Assembly: GCA_019654215.1 (NCBI GenBank)
Contig: BPDI01000008.1
Coordinates: 1 to 64,000, forward strand
Length of the DNA stretch: 64,000 bases
DNA from: Gammaproteobacteria bacterium
GTDB taxonomy: Bacteria > Pseudomonadota > Gammaproteobacteria > Pseudomonadales > Pseudohongiellaceae
Direction: 5' to 3'
Notes under the pieces: model-generated
Told to the model about the DNA's origin: nothing
The model's input: only the letters and a program-made list of their open reading frames with translations
Databases searched by the model: none
Translations under genes and position numbers: made by a program
Shown: one piece after another, positions 29,485 to 39,320 of the stretch
How the letters are laid out: each line of letters begins with the position of its first letter
How positions within the stretch are numbered: position 1 is the stretch's first letter

Positions 29485-30495
29485 ATGAATTCACTCAGCC
29501 GCTGCTTTTCAATAGTATTTTTATTGATAGCTTCGCTTGGAACTTCTATAAGCGCGCAAGATCAAGCCGCGCAGATGGTTGAAGCACCCCGGCCCAGCGG
29601 ATTGGAAACCGTAGAGTTTTTCAGTCCTGCCGTAAATCGCATGATGAAATTCGATATCGTTTTTCCTTCGGATTATTGGGAAACAGAAGATCATTATCCA
29701 GTTCTCTATTTGCTTCACGGATATATGCAGAATTACACAGTATGGGGTCGCAATCTTGCAGCTGCTTTCTATGCGCGCAATATCAATGACTTGATACTTG
29801 TATTGCCTGATGGTGGCAACAGTTGGTATGTAAATTGGTCAGAAAGCGAAGATGAACAATCTAATAATTGGGAAGATCACATTGTTCAAGATGTGATTAA
29901 TTACGTTGATATTAATTTTCGTACTGAAAACCGCAGAGAAGGCCGTGCAATTTCTGGATTGTCCATGGGAGGGTTTGGAGCTTTTGCCATTGGTTTAAGA
30001 CATCCTGAGATGTTTGTATCGATAGGTTCAACCAGTGGTGCATTAAGTTATGCAAGAAGTAGCGCTGCAGCAATCGCTGCAGGTATTAATCCGCAATCAC
30101 GTCAACGCGGAGATGAGGATCAAGCTCGATTTGCAGAAGCGGACGCTATAATTTCCGACATCATAAACATTCCCGGATTTTCAACACAGGAAGAAAGAAC
30201 GCCAATAGGGACGGTATTCACGACAGAAGAACAAGCCAAAGCTTATGACCCATATGAAATTATCTATAACGTGCCAAGAAGTCAGATGCCACATATCTAC
30301 ATTGATTCTGGAACAGAAGATGGATTAATCGCAGAAGCGAGAGAACTGGTGCAACTACTAATGGTTAATAATGTTCCATTCGATTACATGCAAAGTCGTG
30401 GGCAGCATAATTCTGAATACTGGCGCAGATCTATCGGGCACATGATGACTATCCAGCATGAAGTAATGCGCAGAGCATTGGGTAATCGACCCTAA
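29485..30495 (+). CDS. Exported esterase D-like alpha/beta hydrolase
   Basis: Intact 336-residue esterase of the S-formylglutathione hydrolase/tributyrin esterase family. A signal peptide spans about 1-24 (FSIVFLLIASLGTSISAQ). VLYLLHGYMQNYTVWGRN holds the oxyanion region, AISGLSMGGFGAFAIGLRHP the nucleophile Ser (GLSMGG), IYIDSGTEDGLIAEAREL the Asp and QSRGQHNSEYWRRSI the His. Because it is exported, an intracellular formaldehyde-detoxification role is unlikely. The ModF gene starts 37 bases after the stop, but the two products share no obvious process. Confidence 0.88.
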   Translation: MNSLSRCFSIVFLLIASLGTSISAQDQAAQMVEAPRPSGLETVEFFSPAVNRMMKFDIVFPSDYWETEDHYPVLYLLHGYMQNYTVWGRNLAAAFYARNINDLILVLPDGGNSWYVNWSESEDEQSNNWEDHIVQDVINYVDINFRTENRREGRAISGLSMGGFGAFAIGLRHPEMFVSIGSTSGALSYARSSAAAIAAGINPQSRQRGDEDQARFAEADAIISDIINIPGFSTQEERTPIGTVFTTEEQAKAYDPYEIIYNVPRSQMPHIYIDSGTEDGLIAEARELVQLLMVNNVPFDYMQSRGQHNSEYWRRSIGHMMTIQHEVMRRALGNRP

Positions 30496-30532
30496 GAATA
30501 ATTCCAGCAGCGATCTATATTCGAATGAGGCA

Positions 30533-32032
30533 ATGACTGAACTCCTGCAGGTTAACAACGCTATGTGTCGTATTGGGCGGCATAAAGTACTCAGTATCGA
30601 ATCGTTTCGAATTGAACAAGGGCAACACTGGTGTCTCTTTGGCCCTAATGGTGCTGGCAAAACTCTTCTCGCAAATTTAATCGCAGCTAAGCGAATTGAA
30701 TCAGGTAAATATGTAACTTATTGCCCCAACTTTGTGCCGGTTCGCGATATCCACACAGTGTCATTTGAAGAACAACAAAAATTATGGCAGAAAGATAATC
30801 GTCTGGATATCAGTGAATACAGTGAGGATGCTCACGATACAGGGACACAAGTAATCGAACTTGTTAGAAGTACGAGAGCAAGCGGGCAGCAAGATTCGGA
30901 GTTATTGGAGCAATTATCCAGTGAGCTTGACATCGCTCACTTGCATACGAAGGGGATTCGTTTTTTGTCTTCAGGGCAGATTCGCAAAGTGCTTATAGCT
31001 AGGGCACTTTATGCGTTTAATCCAGATTCTCCTCAAGTAGTAATACTCGATGATCCCTTGGAGAGTATCGACGGGGACTCCCAGGAACGAATAAAAAGTT
31101 GCATAGATAAATATTTGCATTCAGGTTTTTCTAGCATTCAGCTCTGTCGAAGAAAAGTTGACGTCTTGCCTGGTGTAAGTCACATAGCGCTTATGCAAGA
31201 TTTAAAGATATTGCAGCAAGGGGATAGGACAAAAATCGAAGTTGGTAATACTTTTCGTCAATTACAAAATCGAATTCCAAAGATTCCTGATCAATTACCA
31301 AATAGTTCAATTGAGCCCAATAAAGAAAAGAGAGAGGTTTTAATTGAGTTGTTACAAATTAATGCGAGCTATGGTCCTCTCGTTGTCCTCAATAACTTAA
31401 ATTGGGCCATGTATTCTGATCAACATGTGCAAATCGAAGGGCCGAATGGTTGTGGCAAGTCCACATTGCTCAGCCTCATTGATGGCGAGAATCATAAAGC
31501 CTATGGCCAGGACGTAACCCTGTTTGGAACAAAGAAAGGCAGTGGAGAAACCATTTGGGAAGTGAAAGCAAAATTTGGTGTTGTGTCCAATGAGTTACAC
31601 AATAAGTATGTAAAAGGATGGAAGGTAATCGATGTAATCGTTTCGGGATTCTTCGATTCGGTAGGGCTCTATGACGACAGTGGTACTCAGGAAATAGAAA
31701 TAGCAAAAGACTGGTTGGGTGCGCTTGGTATCATGGGATTGGAAAAGTATTTCTATCACGAAATCTCGTTCGGTCAGCAACGCTTAGTTTTACTAGCAAG
31801 GGCAATGGTTAAACAGCCCAGAATTCTGGTGCTTGATGAACCGTGTGTTGGGCTAGACGACTTTCATCGAGTGTTAATACTGGGAGTGCTAGACAAGATT
31901 ACCGAGCAAACGGCAACTAATATTATATATGTAAGTCACATAAGAGATGAAAAGCCGCAGTGTATTAATCGTCGATTAAGTTTTGTCTCAAATAATAACG
32001 GTGGCTTTCGGATAGAAGAGTCTGTAGTTTGA
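30533..32032 (+). CDS. modF: ModF-like ABC ATPase with two nucleotide-binding domains
   Basis: Intact 499-residue soluble protein with tandem ABC domains. Domain 1 has Walker A FGPNGAGKTLLANLI, signature LSSGQIRKVLIARAL and Walker B VVILDDPLESIDG. Domain 2 has IEGPNGCGKSTLLSLIDGEN, ISFGQQRLVLLARAM and ILVLDEPCVGLDD. The stretch GQDVTLFGTKKGSGETIWEV is particularly close to E. coli ModF (PhrA). ModF is linked with molybdate genes but its action is unclear. No modABC is in the window; the molybdoenzyme SoxC 17 kb away is the only other molybdenum link. Domain 2's D-loop/Walker B is better conserved than domain 1's, as in E. coli. Confidence 0.87.
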   Translation: MTELLQVNNAMCRIGRHKVLSIESFRIEQGQHWCLFGPNGAGKTLLANLIAAKRIESGKYVTYCPNFVPVRDIHTVSFEEQQKLWQKDNRLDISEYSEDAHDTGTQVIELVRSTRASGQQDSELLEQLSSELDIAHLHTKGIRFLSSGQIRKVLIARALYAFNPDSPQVVILDDPLESIDGDSQERIKSCIDKYLHSGFSSIQLCRRKVDVLPGVSHIALMQDLKILQQGDRTKIEVGNTFRQLQNRIPKIPDQLPNSSIEPNKEKREVLIELLQINASYGPLVVLNNLNWAMYSDQHVQIEGPNGCGKSTLLSLIDGENHKAYGQDVTLFGTKKGSGETIWEVKAKFGVVSNELHNKYVKGWKVIDVIVSGFFDSVGLYDDSGTQEIEIAKDWLGALGIMGLEKYFYHEISFGQQRLVLLARAMVKQPRILVLDEPCVGLDDFHRVLILGVLDKITEQTATNIIYVSHIRDEKPQCINRRLSFVSNNNGGFRIEESVV

Positions 32033-32035
32033 GAG

Positions 32036-32466
32036 CTAACCTCTAATATAATTTTCCAGTTGCTCTATTGTTGATTGCTGATCACTAATTATATCTGCGA
32101 CCAAGTCACCAATAGAAAGTACACCTACCACTCGACTGTCATCTATACTGGCACAGTGACGAATATGATTATCGGTCATTAATGCAAGTGAGGCTTGCAC
32201 GCTCTCATGTGAAGGCGCTGTTACTACCTTTGCACTCATGATTTCTTCAACTTTGGTTTCTGAGATTGTCTCCCTTTAAGAATTACGTCTCTGGTGTAAT
32301 CTCGCTCAGAAATTATGCCGACCAACTGCAGGTCGGTCATAACCAGTAGCGCGCCGCAGCGCTTATCAGCCATCATTTGAATTGCCTCGTAGACACTAGC
32401 AGTTGGACTGATGGACCAGATTTCATTAATCTGTTTTCGATTTAGTATTTGATTGACTGTATGCAT
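32036..32466 (-). CDS. Two-CBS-domain protein, one frameshift
   Basis: About 143 residues, both CBS domains, which bind adenosyl ligands. ATG at 32464-32466 starts HTVNQILNRKQINEIWSISP, then VYEAIQMMADKRCGALLVMT and GIISERDYTRDVILKGRQSQ. One missing base near 32248 joins this to ETKVEEIMSAKVVTAPSHES and TDNHIRHCASIDDSRVVGVL, then SIGDLVADIISDQQSTIEQL. Stand-alone CBS pairs like this are usually stress- or energy-sensing proteins with no fixed partner. It is convergent with modF, 3 bases apart. Confidence 0.85.
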
Positions 32467-32506
32467 CTTTCACCCCTTGTCAATCTCACGCAGTGGGTGA
32501 CGGAGC

Positions 32507-33059
32507 TCAATTTACACGCGATAGAGAAATATTAGCGTAACCTACATTGTTGCCATAAAAACCGCGACTGTCGTTAACAAACAGGGTGAGTTCGCCGTCA
32601 CAAGCTGCGACAAAGTTGTAACTACCACTATCATCAACTTCAAGATCAGAAACCCCGCGAAGACTGTTACGACTGCAGCGAGATTGATACAACATTAGTT
32701 CAAACCAATTATGATCAGGTGAGCGCTTTGTCGATGTTAACCATTCGTATCGCATAACACTGTTTGCAAAGCCCATTTCATCAATTGGTTCACCATTTTC
32801 GTTTTGGTCATATATCTGGTCAATCCAGTAACTAAGTATGCTGATATCCATTGTGTAACGTGCACCGAATTGTAAATTTATTCCTGTACCAAAATTTGGA
32901 TCTTTGGTGAAAAAGTGTACGTTTTTTCCTTCACCAACATTGAGCGACTCGCCTTGAAAAGAACTCTCGTAAAGGCGAATGCCGGGAAAGGAACAGCTGC
33001 TAAGAATAAAAGTTAGAACACAGAAAGTGAAAACAGATTTAGCGACTTTTTGATTTCAA
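32507..33059 (-). CDS. Predicted lipoprotein of unknown function
   Basis: Not recognised as a named family. The frame intact from 32851 extends upstream as FFTKDPNFGTGINLQFGARY and SCSFPGIRLYESSFQGESLN, to KSVFTFCVLTFILSSCS, which is a lipoprotein signal with lipobox LSSC. A TTG at 33057-33059 with one A removed from the AAAAA run gives MKSKVAKSVFTF. The mature part has VSDLEVDDSGSYNFVAACDG and LTLFVNDSRGFYGNNVGYAN, reminiscent of a C-terminal beta-sandwich carbohydrate-binding-like fold. About 183 residues, probably anchored in the outer membrane. Confidence 0.6.
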
Positions 33060-33199
33060 CCACTGATACAACTCCAATCAAAAGGAATAGATTCTGGAAT
33101 TTCAGAATAGACACTAAGACTAGTCTACTCTTGCGCCCACAAGAGCTCAAATCGGAAAAATCTGAAAGAAATTCAATAATTTAACTCAGTTTCAGGAGT

Positions 33200-33988
33200 T
33201 TATTTACCAGTCCAAACCGGCTTTCTTTTCTCAATATAAGCTTTTCTAGCTTCTTTACTATCTTCGGAATCAAACGCGGATGAGAGTGCGTCGACAGCAG
33301 TTTCAGGTACTTGTTGGAAGTTCATATCTTCCATTTCATAGAGGAGGTCGCGGGTGCGCTTTAATGCTAGTGGGGACATTTCAGCGATTTTTGCTGACAT
33401 TTTTTCGGCTTCATACATTAAGCTGCCAGCACCTACTACTTTAGTAATTAATCCCATGCGTTCCGCCTGAGCGGCTCCTAGTGATTTTCCAGTGAAGATC
33501 AATTCCGCTGCCTTCATGCGTCCGATTAAGCGCTGCAGAATCCAAACATGCATACCAGGAGGGGCAGCCAGATTGGGTACACCGGGATAACCAAAGTCAG
33601 CATCGTCGGCTGCGATGATCATGTCGCAGGCGAAAGCAAGAGTGCATGCTCCTTCTCGGGCATATCCATGCACTGCCGCAATAATAGGCTTCGATAAACC
33701 GCGAACGATATCCATCGTTCCCATATAAAAAAGTCGCAAGAACTCCTTCATTTCTGAAGAATTAAACTCTTCAAGATATTTCAAGTCTACTCCGCCAGAG
33801 AGTCCAGGTCCGTTTCCTGCTAGCACGATAACCCGCACATTTGGATCTGCGTCTGCTTGTCTCAGCGCCGCGTGATATTCAAGGGTCATGTCTCGATCAA
33901 TTAAGTTGGCTGGCGGGCGATCAAGAATTATCTTGGCGGTTTGTTCTTCTATTTCGTATTGTAGGGAGGTAAAGCTAGGGTCGGACAT
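33200..33988 (-). CDS. Enoyl-CoA hydratase/isomerase family protein
   Basis: Intact 262-residue crotonase-fold enzyme. ILDRPPANLIDRDMTLEYHA and VIVLAGNGPGLSGGVDLKYL contain the first oxyanion loop; KPIIAAVHGYAREGACTLAF, then ACDMIIAADDADFGYPGVPN, the second. The hydratase Glu at the HGxxxGAG site is Glu in YAREGA, while the next usual acid is replaced within PNLAAPPGMHVWILQRLIG, so hydration is less certain than CoA binding. GKSLGAAQAERMGLITKVVG completes the fold. It is a lone gene, divergent from the sugar dehydrogenase. Confidence 0.87.
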   Translation of the reverse strand: MSDPSFTSLQYEIEEQTAKIILDRPPANLIDRDMTLEYHAALRQADADPNVRVIVLAGNGPGLSGGVDLKYLEEFNSSEMKEFLRLFYMGTMDIVRGLSKPIIAAVHGYAREGACTLAFACDMIIAADDADFGYPGVPNLAAPPGMHVWILQRLIGRMKAAELIFTGKSLGAAQAERMGLITKVVGAGSLMYEAEKMSAKIAEMSPLALKRTRDLLYEMEDMNFQQVPETAVDALSSAFDSEDSKEARKAYIEKRKPVWTGK

Positions 33989-34132
33989 CTCTTAGGTTAT
34001 TCTCTTATGGCGTATAGATTCTTTTTTACAGCGTTAGCAGTATATATTTGGTGCTCACATCTTATAATAGCAGCGCCCAACTGCCAGAGATGAACAGAAA
34101 TAAATCGTTAATTTAGCAAACGGAACAAAATC

Positions 34133-35559
34133 ATGAAAATAGCTATAGCAACATTTATTACTGGAATGATAGTAAGTCTACCTCTCGTGGCTGCTGAGTC
34201 CAGGCCGGATCCCATTGCAGATCCAATTCCGGAAAAAATACAGAAAGGGGACATATCTGTTGCTTTGCAGGACTTTGTGCAGATTCCCGAATCTCAAGAT
34301 TCCGCGATGCCTGAGCGCACTAATGTTGCCCACGCTCGGATTCAATTCATGACACCGCTTCCGGATGGGTCGGGCCGCCTGGTCGTAAACGATTTAAGAG
34401 GATTACTTTATTTAATACCTGAAACCGGTGGTGAACCATCCATGTATCTGGATGTGCGTCAGCACGATATCGGATTCGACGATTCCATGTTTCCTAATGA
34501 AACGGGCTTAGCAGGGGTGGCATTCCATCCTGATTTTGGCAGCGAAGGTGCTGCGGGTTACGGAAAATTCTACACGGCGATCAGTGTTTCATCAGACAGT
34601 GGCGAAGCAAACTATCTCGATGACAATTCAGAAAACCATAAGAGTGTTATTAGAGAATGGACAGCTGATGATCCTAATTCTAATTCCTTTTCTGGCTCGA
34701 CGCGCGAAATTATTCGTATTGGGCAGTTCGATCAGAATCACAACATAGGAACTTTGGCTTTTAATCCAGCGACAAATCCAGGCGATGCCGATTACGGAAT
34801 GCTCTATGCCAGCATGGGAGACGGTGGCGGTGCCAACGATCCCATGGAGTATGGACAATCGACCTTCGAACCCATGTCAGGTATTTTTCGCATAGATCCT
34901 CTGGGTGGTGAAGGTGATTCTGCTTACGGTATTCCAGCTGACAATCCTTTTTTGAGTAGTTCAGATTTTGCTCCGGAAACGTGGGCCTATGGTTTACGCA
35001 TCCGCAGGCATTCTCTTTCGATATAGATGGCACTATGTATATCTGCGACATCGGGCAAACCCAGATTGAAGAAGTAAATATTGGTGTGGCCGGAGCAAAC
35101 TATGGCTGGCGAGTCAGGGAAGGTACATTTGCCACAGCTTTTGGGCTCGGTGGTGTCAGACCTAATCCGGTATACCCCAGGCCAGAGGATGATCAGGAAT
35201 ATACCTATCCTGTTGCACAATTTGATCACGATGAAGGTAATGCCATCAGTAGTGGATTCGTTTATCGCGGTTCTGCTGTTCCTGAATTGCAGGAAAAATT
35301 TGTTTTTACCGACATGGTTACAGGAAGAGTGTTTTATATCGATACGGACAATTTAGAACCTGATAATCCAACAACTATTCTTGAACTGCGCATAGAGTTT
35401 TTTGGTTTTGAGCGAAATGTTGCGGATGCGCTGGGATTTCCTAACACATATTCTAGGGGTAACCGTGCTGGACTGCGCCTAGGCATAGACTCTGAAGGTG
35501 AGCTCTATTTCCTCACTAAAGGCGATGGAAAAATCAGGAAAATGGTTCCCGCCTCATAA
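34133..35559 (+). CDS. PQQ-dependent sugar dehydrogenase (GSDH/sorbosone type), one frameshift
   Basis: Exported six-bladed propeller of about 475 residues. Signal peptide IAIATFITGMIVSLPLVAAE. Conserved strands are MPERTNVAHARIQFMTPLPD, FHPDFGSEGAAGYGKFYTA, FDQNHNIGTLAFNPATNPGD, MGDGGGANDPMEYGQ and TWAYGLR. At about 35012 one base is lost, and the frame changes to PQAFSFDIDGTMYICDIGQT, EEVNIGVAGANYGWRVREG, then SGFVYRGSAVPELQEKFVFT. These are the PQQ- and calcium-site loops of the soluble aldose/sorbosone dehydrogenase family. The substrate is unknown; PQQ synthesis genes are not in the window. Confidence 0.88.
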
Positions 35560-35724
35560 ATACAAACTCTCGAAGTAAGAAGTTGTGGTCGACATAATCG
35601 TTATAAGAATCATAGTTCAAAAACTTTTCCTAAGGTCTGTGTTATTAATGCACGCCGCTTAAGCAGTAGTCCTCCTCGACCAGTTTCTGGTATGGTTTAA
35701 ATACCTAAGAAGCGAGGAAAACTA

Positions 35725-37305
35725 ATGAACCGCAGAAAATTTATCCGCAATAGTGGTCTCCTGACTAGTTCCTTGGTCTGGCCTACTCTCTCTAGTGCTC
35801 AAGACAGTTGGTCTGGCGGCCAAATCCAACACTTAATACCGCTCGCTAATCACGACTCGATAATGCTCAAGGTTTCCTTCGTTGAACCGCAAAGTAATCC
35901 CACTCTGCGGGTAGGATCACGAGCAATTGAGGGCGTGCAAACCGATACCCTGGGTCGCTTTTGGACTTTCGTAGCGGATGGTTTGGAAAGCGATCAGGAG
36001 TACGAATTAAGCCTGCAGCAACAAGGGACTCGATATGCAGAGTCCTGGCCTTTGATGACAAATCCGGCTGCAGATACTGAAACTGAAACAATGCGATTGC
36101 TTGTATTTAGTTGTGCAGGTGGACCTGATGATGCACAAACTGAAAATGGCGCGTGGCGCTATCTGCCAGTATCTACTCGACAGCGATTATTTAATAGAGC
36201 TTTGTCATTTGCGCCTGATCTGGCGATCGGAATCGGGGATCAGGTTTACTGGGATCAGAATATTGCTCGTCGGTGGCGTGGCAATGCAACTGCACAAGCA
36301 AATAGGGAACGAATTTGGGGCAAGTACGGTTCATTCGACGAAGATTTACCAGTCTTCGGCTCCAATAATGAGGCAGCACTAACATCTTGTTTGGATGAAC
36401 AAATAGCTTCTCTGTATGGTACAAACTTCCGTTCAACACCGTTGATACTCACCCAGGACGATCACGACTATTTCGAAAATGATGAAGGCACCGATGACAT
36501 CATTACTTTTCCGCCGCGCAATTTTACTTCGCAATTAGGTAGAGCATCTCAGCAACTTTATTTTCCTGAGTACTTGCCGGAATTAAATCGCCCATTACAT
36601 TTAGCCGGTTCAAATAGGAATGGCTTAAGCGAGTCATACGGTTCATTTCGTTGGGGATCCTTGCTGGAATTACTTCTTTATGACTGCCGGCGTTTTATAA
36701 CTCTTGCTGGGCCCACTGCAGTCTTTATCGAAGAGCAAACCGAACGGTGGATCGCCGAAAGAACCGCAGATGAAAGCAGCACTCGTCATTTAATCCACAT
36801 TCCTTCGACTCCATTTGGTTGGACTGCTGGGAAATGGGGTGAATGGTATCCGGATTATCTTCAGCCCAGCGGTCAGCTTGGAATCGAGAATCCAAAACCT
36901 TATTGGCAAGCAGGTTGGTATCAACAACATCAACGAATTCTTTCCAGCATGTCTGCGCAGGACGAGCGCATTCCGATCATCGTATCAGGCGATCTTCACG
37001 CAATTGGTTCCGGCATGATTACGCAAAGTGGTCCATTAACATTTGAAAATCCTGTGCATTCTATACTTGCCGGGCCAATTAGCACTGGTACAGGCTGGCC
37101 AAGCGGGGTAAGAGGCACCGGAGCGCAAGTACCTATTGATTTGGAAGTGGAGGAGAGAGTGCATCCGGTTGAGAACAACGGCTTTTCAATCTTTGATGTA
37201 AATTCCGATAGCATTGATGTACGACAATTTGCCTGGTTGCCTGAGCAGGGATTAGAAGCTATTGATAATCTGGAGCCATTCTCTAGATTTAGCATTAGCC
37301 GTTAG
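35725..37305 (+). CDS. PhoD-like alkaline phosphatase/metallophosphatase, Tat-exported
   Basis: Intact 526 residues. Tat signal NRRKFIRNSGLLTSSLVWPT (RRKF) is cut near SSAQ. The N-terminal beta-sandwich (about 30-110) precedes the phosphatase core, with metal motifs LAIGIGDQVYWDQ, TQDDHDYFEND and VSGDLHAIGSGM. LLELLLYDCRRF is typical of PhoD-family proteins. PhoD enzymes are Ca/Fe phosphodiesterases and monoesterases with broad substrates, and this one would work in the periplasm. GAGGAAAACTA precedes the ATG. Confidence 0.87.
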   Translation: MNRRKFIRNSGLLTSSLVWPTLSSAQDSWSGGQIQHLIPLANHDSIMLKVSFVEPQSNPTLRVGSRAIEGVQTDTLGRFWTFVADGLESDQEYELSLQQQGTRYAESWPLMTNPAADTETETMRLLVFSCAGGPDDAQTENGAWRYLPVSTRQRLFNRALSFAPDLAIGIGDQVYWDQNIARRWRGNATAQANRERIWGKYGSFDEDLPVFGSNNEAALTSCLDEQIASLYGTNFRSTPLILTQDDHDYFENDEGTDDIITFPPRNFTSQLGRASQQLYFPEYLPELNRPLHLAGSNRNGLSESYGSFRWGSLLELLLYDCRRFITLAGPTAVFIEEQTERWIAERTADESSTRHLIHIPSTPFGWTAGKWGEWYPDYLQPSGQLGIENPKPYWQAGWYQQHQRILSSMSAQDERIPIIVSGDLHAIGSGMITQSGPLTFENPVHSILAGPISTGTGWPSGVRGTGAQVPIDLEVEERVHPVENNGFSIFDVNSDSIDVRQFAWLPEQGLEAIDNLEPFSRFSISR

Positions 37306-37321
37306 GAAAGAAGGGTGAATT

Positions 37322-37664
37322 ATGAATAATTGGATTTATTTAATAGTTGCAATTGTTTCTGAAGTAGTGCAACTTCTGCACTAAAAGCCAGCGCAGGCTT
37401 TACAGTATTGATACCGTCAATAATTGTTGTGACGGGTTACAGCTCAGCGTTTTATTTTCTTTCCTTAACTTTAGGGCCATACCTATAGGCATGGCCTACT
37501 CCATTTGGTCTGGTGTTGGAGTTGCATTTATAACCCTAATTGGTTGGAAGTTCTTTAATCAGAACCTTGATCTGCCTGCGATTATCGGAATACTTTTAAT
37601 CGTGCTGGTGTTATCGTTATGTATACTTTTTCAGAGTCAGTTGCTCGTTAAGGAGAAAGCTTGA
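37322..37664 (+). CDS. Small multidrug resistance (SMR/EmrE) family transporter, frameshifted
   Basis: About 110 residues, four helices, proton-coupled drug/cation exporter of the inner membrane. ATG 37322 reads [14 protein letters not shown], containing the essential membrane Glu; a slip near 37370 leads to [20 protein letters not shown], and another near 37472 to [20 protein letters not shown], then [20 protein letters not shown]. Ends at TGA 37662-37664. It sits 16 bases downstream of the PhoD-like gene. Substrate unknown. Confidence 0.85.
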
Positions 37665-37911
37665 ACGAAGTTTAGTTTATATTAATCCGCAATCTCGCGG
37701 TGGCATCGCGCAGCTGGATATCAGGAAGGGAGTTCCAAGTGTGTAACAGGTCAAAGACAAACCCTAAGTCCCGCCAGATAATGATCCATCTACTGAAGCG
37801 GCCACTCTTAAACATGCTTTTCCTTATGAGTGTAAATTAATTGCGAAAGCTTGTCCAAAGGTGTACTTAGGGAAAGCCCGCAAAAAATAACTGGAACTAA
37901 ACGGTGAAAAT
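37665..37911. other. Unassigned interval between SMR and MBL genes
   Basis: About 250 bases. One frame reads PSTEAATLKHAFPYECKLIA followed by KACPKVYLGKARKK and a stop near 37890, which has a coding look, but I do not recognise it and find no start. It could be the tail of a small frameshifted gene. Confidence 0.3.
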
Positions 37912-38769
37912 ATGAAAAAGAAAATAGTCGAGCTTAAAAAAAAGCTTTTCCTTTACCTTTCTTTAGCAGGGCTCTAGTGTCTTCTTCTTTTGCAATTGCC
38001 CAGAATCGATTAGCAATAGAAGAAGTAAAAGATGGTCTCATATGATCACAGGCCGGGAGGCAACATGGTGTTCGGTTACTTCTGAGGGAGTAATTCTAAT
38101 CGATGATAAGTTTCCTCAAGATTCGATGAAATTCAGTCACTAGTTGCTACAGTCAGTAACTTACCTGTGCGCTATGTAGTCAATACTCATCACCATGGTG
38201 ATCATTCTGGAAGCAATCCTGGATTTTTACCAATAGCTGAAGTAATTGCTCATAAGAATGCGCGTGAAAATATGATTCGTGGCAATCAGGACGGGTTACC
38301 AAGAGTTGTTTACAATAATGAGACTTCAGTGTTCTTGGGTGGAATCGAAGTGCAAGTCTTCCATTTGGGTAGAGGACACACCAACGGGGACTCAGTAGTT
38401 TATTTCCCTGATTTGAAAACTTACACGGTGGGGATTTACTTCATGGAACTGCGCCATTCATTGATTATGGTAATGGCGGAACCAGTCGTGGTTGGGTTGG
38501 CACTATGAATAATATTCTTTCGCTTGATTTTGATACTGCGATACCAGGCCATGGTGTAGTATGAATCGTCGAGATGTGCTCAACTTTCGTAATCAAATGG
38601 AATCGGTACGTCATCGAATGGCTAACCTAATACGTAATGGTCTAGACGCTGATGATGCCCTGAAGAAATCCCCGATGGTAATCTGAGTTGGACTCAAGCG
38701 GAAAACGGTTTGTTTATGCAACGCAGTATTCCTGGATTTTATGAAGAAATCTCGGCGGAGTTAGATTAA
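37912..38769 (+). CDS. Metallo-beta-lactamase-fold hydrolase, exported, frameshifted
   Basis: About 285 residues. The metal-binding motif is intact: VVNTHHHGDHSGSNPGF (HxHxDH). The ligand-bearing FHLGRGHTNGDSVVYFPD follows. Further C-terminal pieces are TMNNILSLDFDTAIPGHGVV, NRRDVLNFRNQMESVRHRMA and SIPGFYEEISAEL. The N-terminus (ATG 37912) encodes a probable signal peptide broken near 37945, then FAIAQNRLAIEEVKDG and EGVILIDDKFPQD. At least five indels are needed. The PGHG loop and general plan match the quinoprotein-relay/MBL group rather than true beta-lactamases. Confidence 0.8.
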
Positions 38770-38796
38770 ACAAAACGAGTTTTAAAGAGGTAGCTC

Positions 38797-39192
38797 GTGT
38801 CAGGTGAAGTTGATTTAGAAAAACTGCTTGCCTTTTTGCAGCCGAAGTTGCTCGAGGGTGAGTTTGTTTTTTGCAATCTTAAAGATAAAACCCTCAACGA
38901 TGTTTTAGAGCTGAACCCTCTTAGCGCTACAGGGAAGATGAAGGTCTCAGTCTTCTCCTTTCCAGAGAGCAGGCTGAAGGTGCTGGTATCAAGTATGACT
39001 CAGTTTTCAGAGGCATCACCTTGTCGGTGCATTCTAGCCTTGATGCCGTTGGGCTAACTGCAGCAGTCTCAAATAAGCTTGCAGCCAATGGTATTCCTGC
39101 CAATATATTGCGGCGCATTTCCATGACCATGTATTCGTACCAGCAGGGAAAGCTGAACTTGCATTACAGTTACTCACGAATTAAAAGCGTGA
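38797..39192 (+). CDS. ACT-domain protein (double ACT, DUF2241-like), frameshifted
   Basis: About 131 residues, from GTG 38797 with AAAGAGG upstream: SGEVDLEKLLAFLQPKLLEG and EFVFCNLKDKTLNDVLELNP form the first ACT-like domain. A slip near 38930 moves to SREQAEGAGIKYDSVFRGI, then SVHSSLDAVGLTAAVSNKLA and ANGIPANILA with a further slip, and HDHVFVPAGKAELALQLL. Such small cytosolic proteins are thought to bind amino acids; the ligand is unknown. Confidence 0.75.
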
Positions 39193-39320
39193 GCCGTAGC
39201 TCGCTTCCGCACTTCTGGGGTATAGTTGTATCCCTTTTCTCCTAAACAGGCGTGGAGGGCAGGTAGAATCTGGGTTCTGCCTGCAAAGTCCTAGAAAAAA
39301 AAAGAATAAAGGACCCGGAA

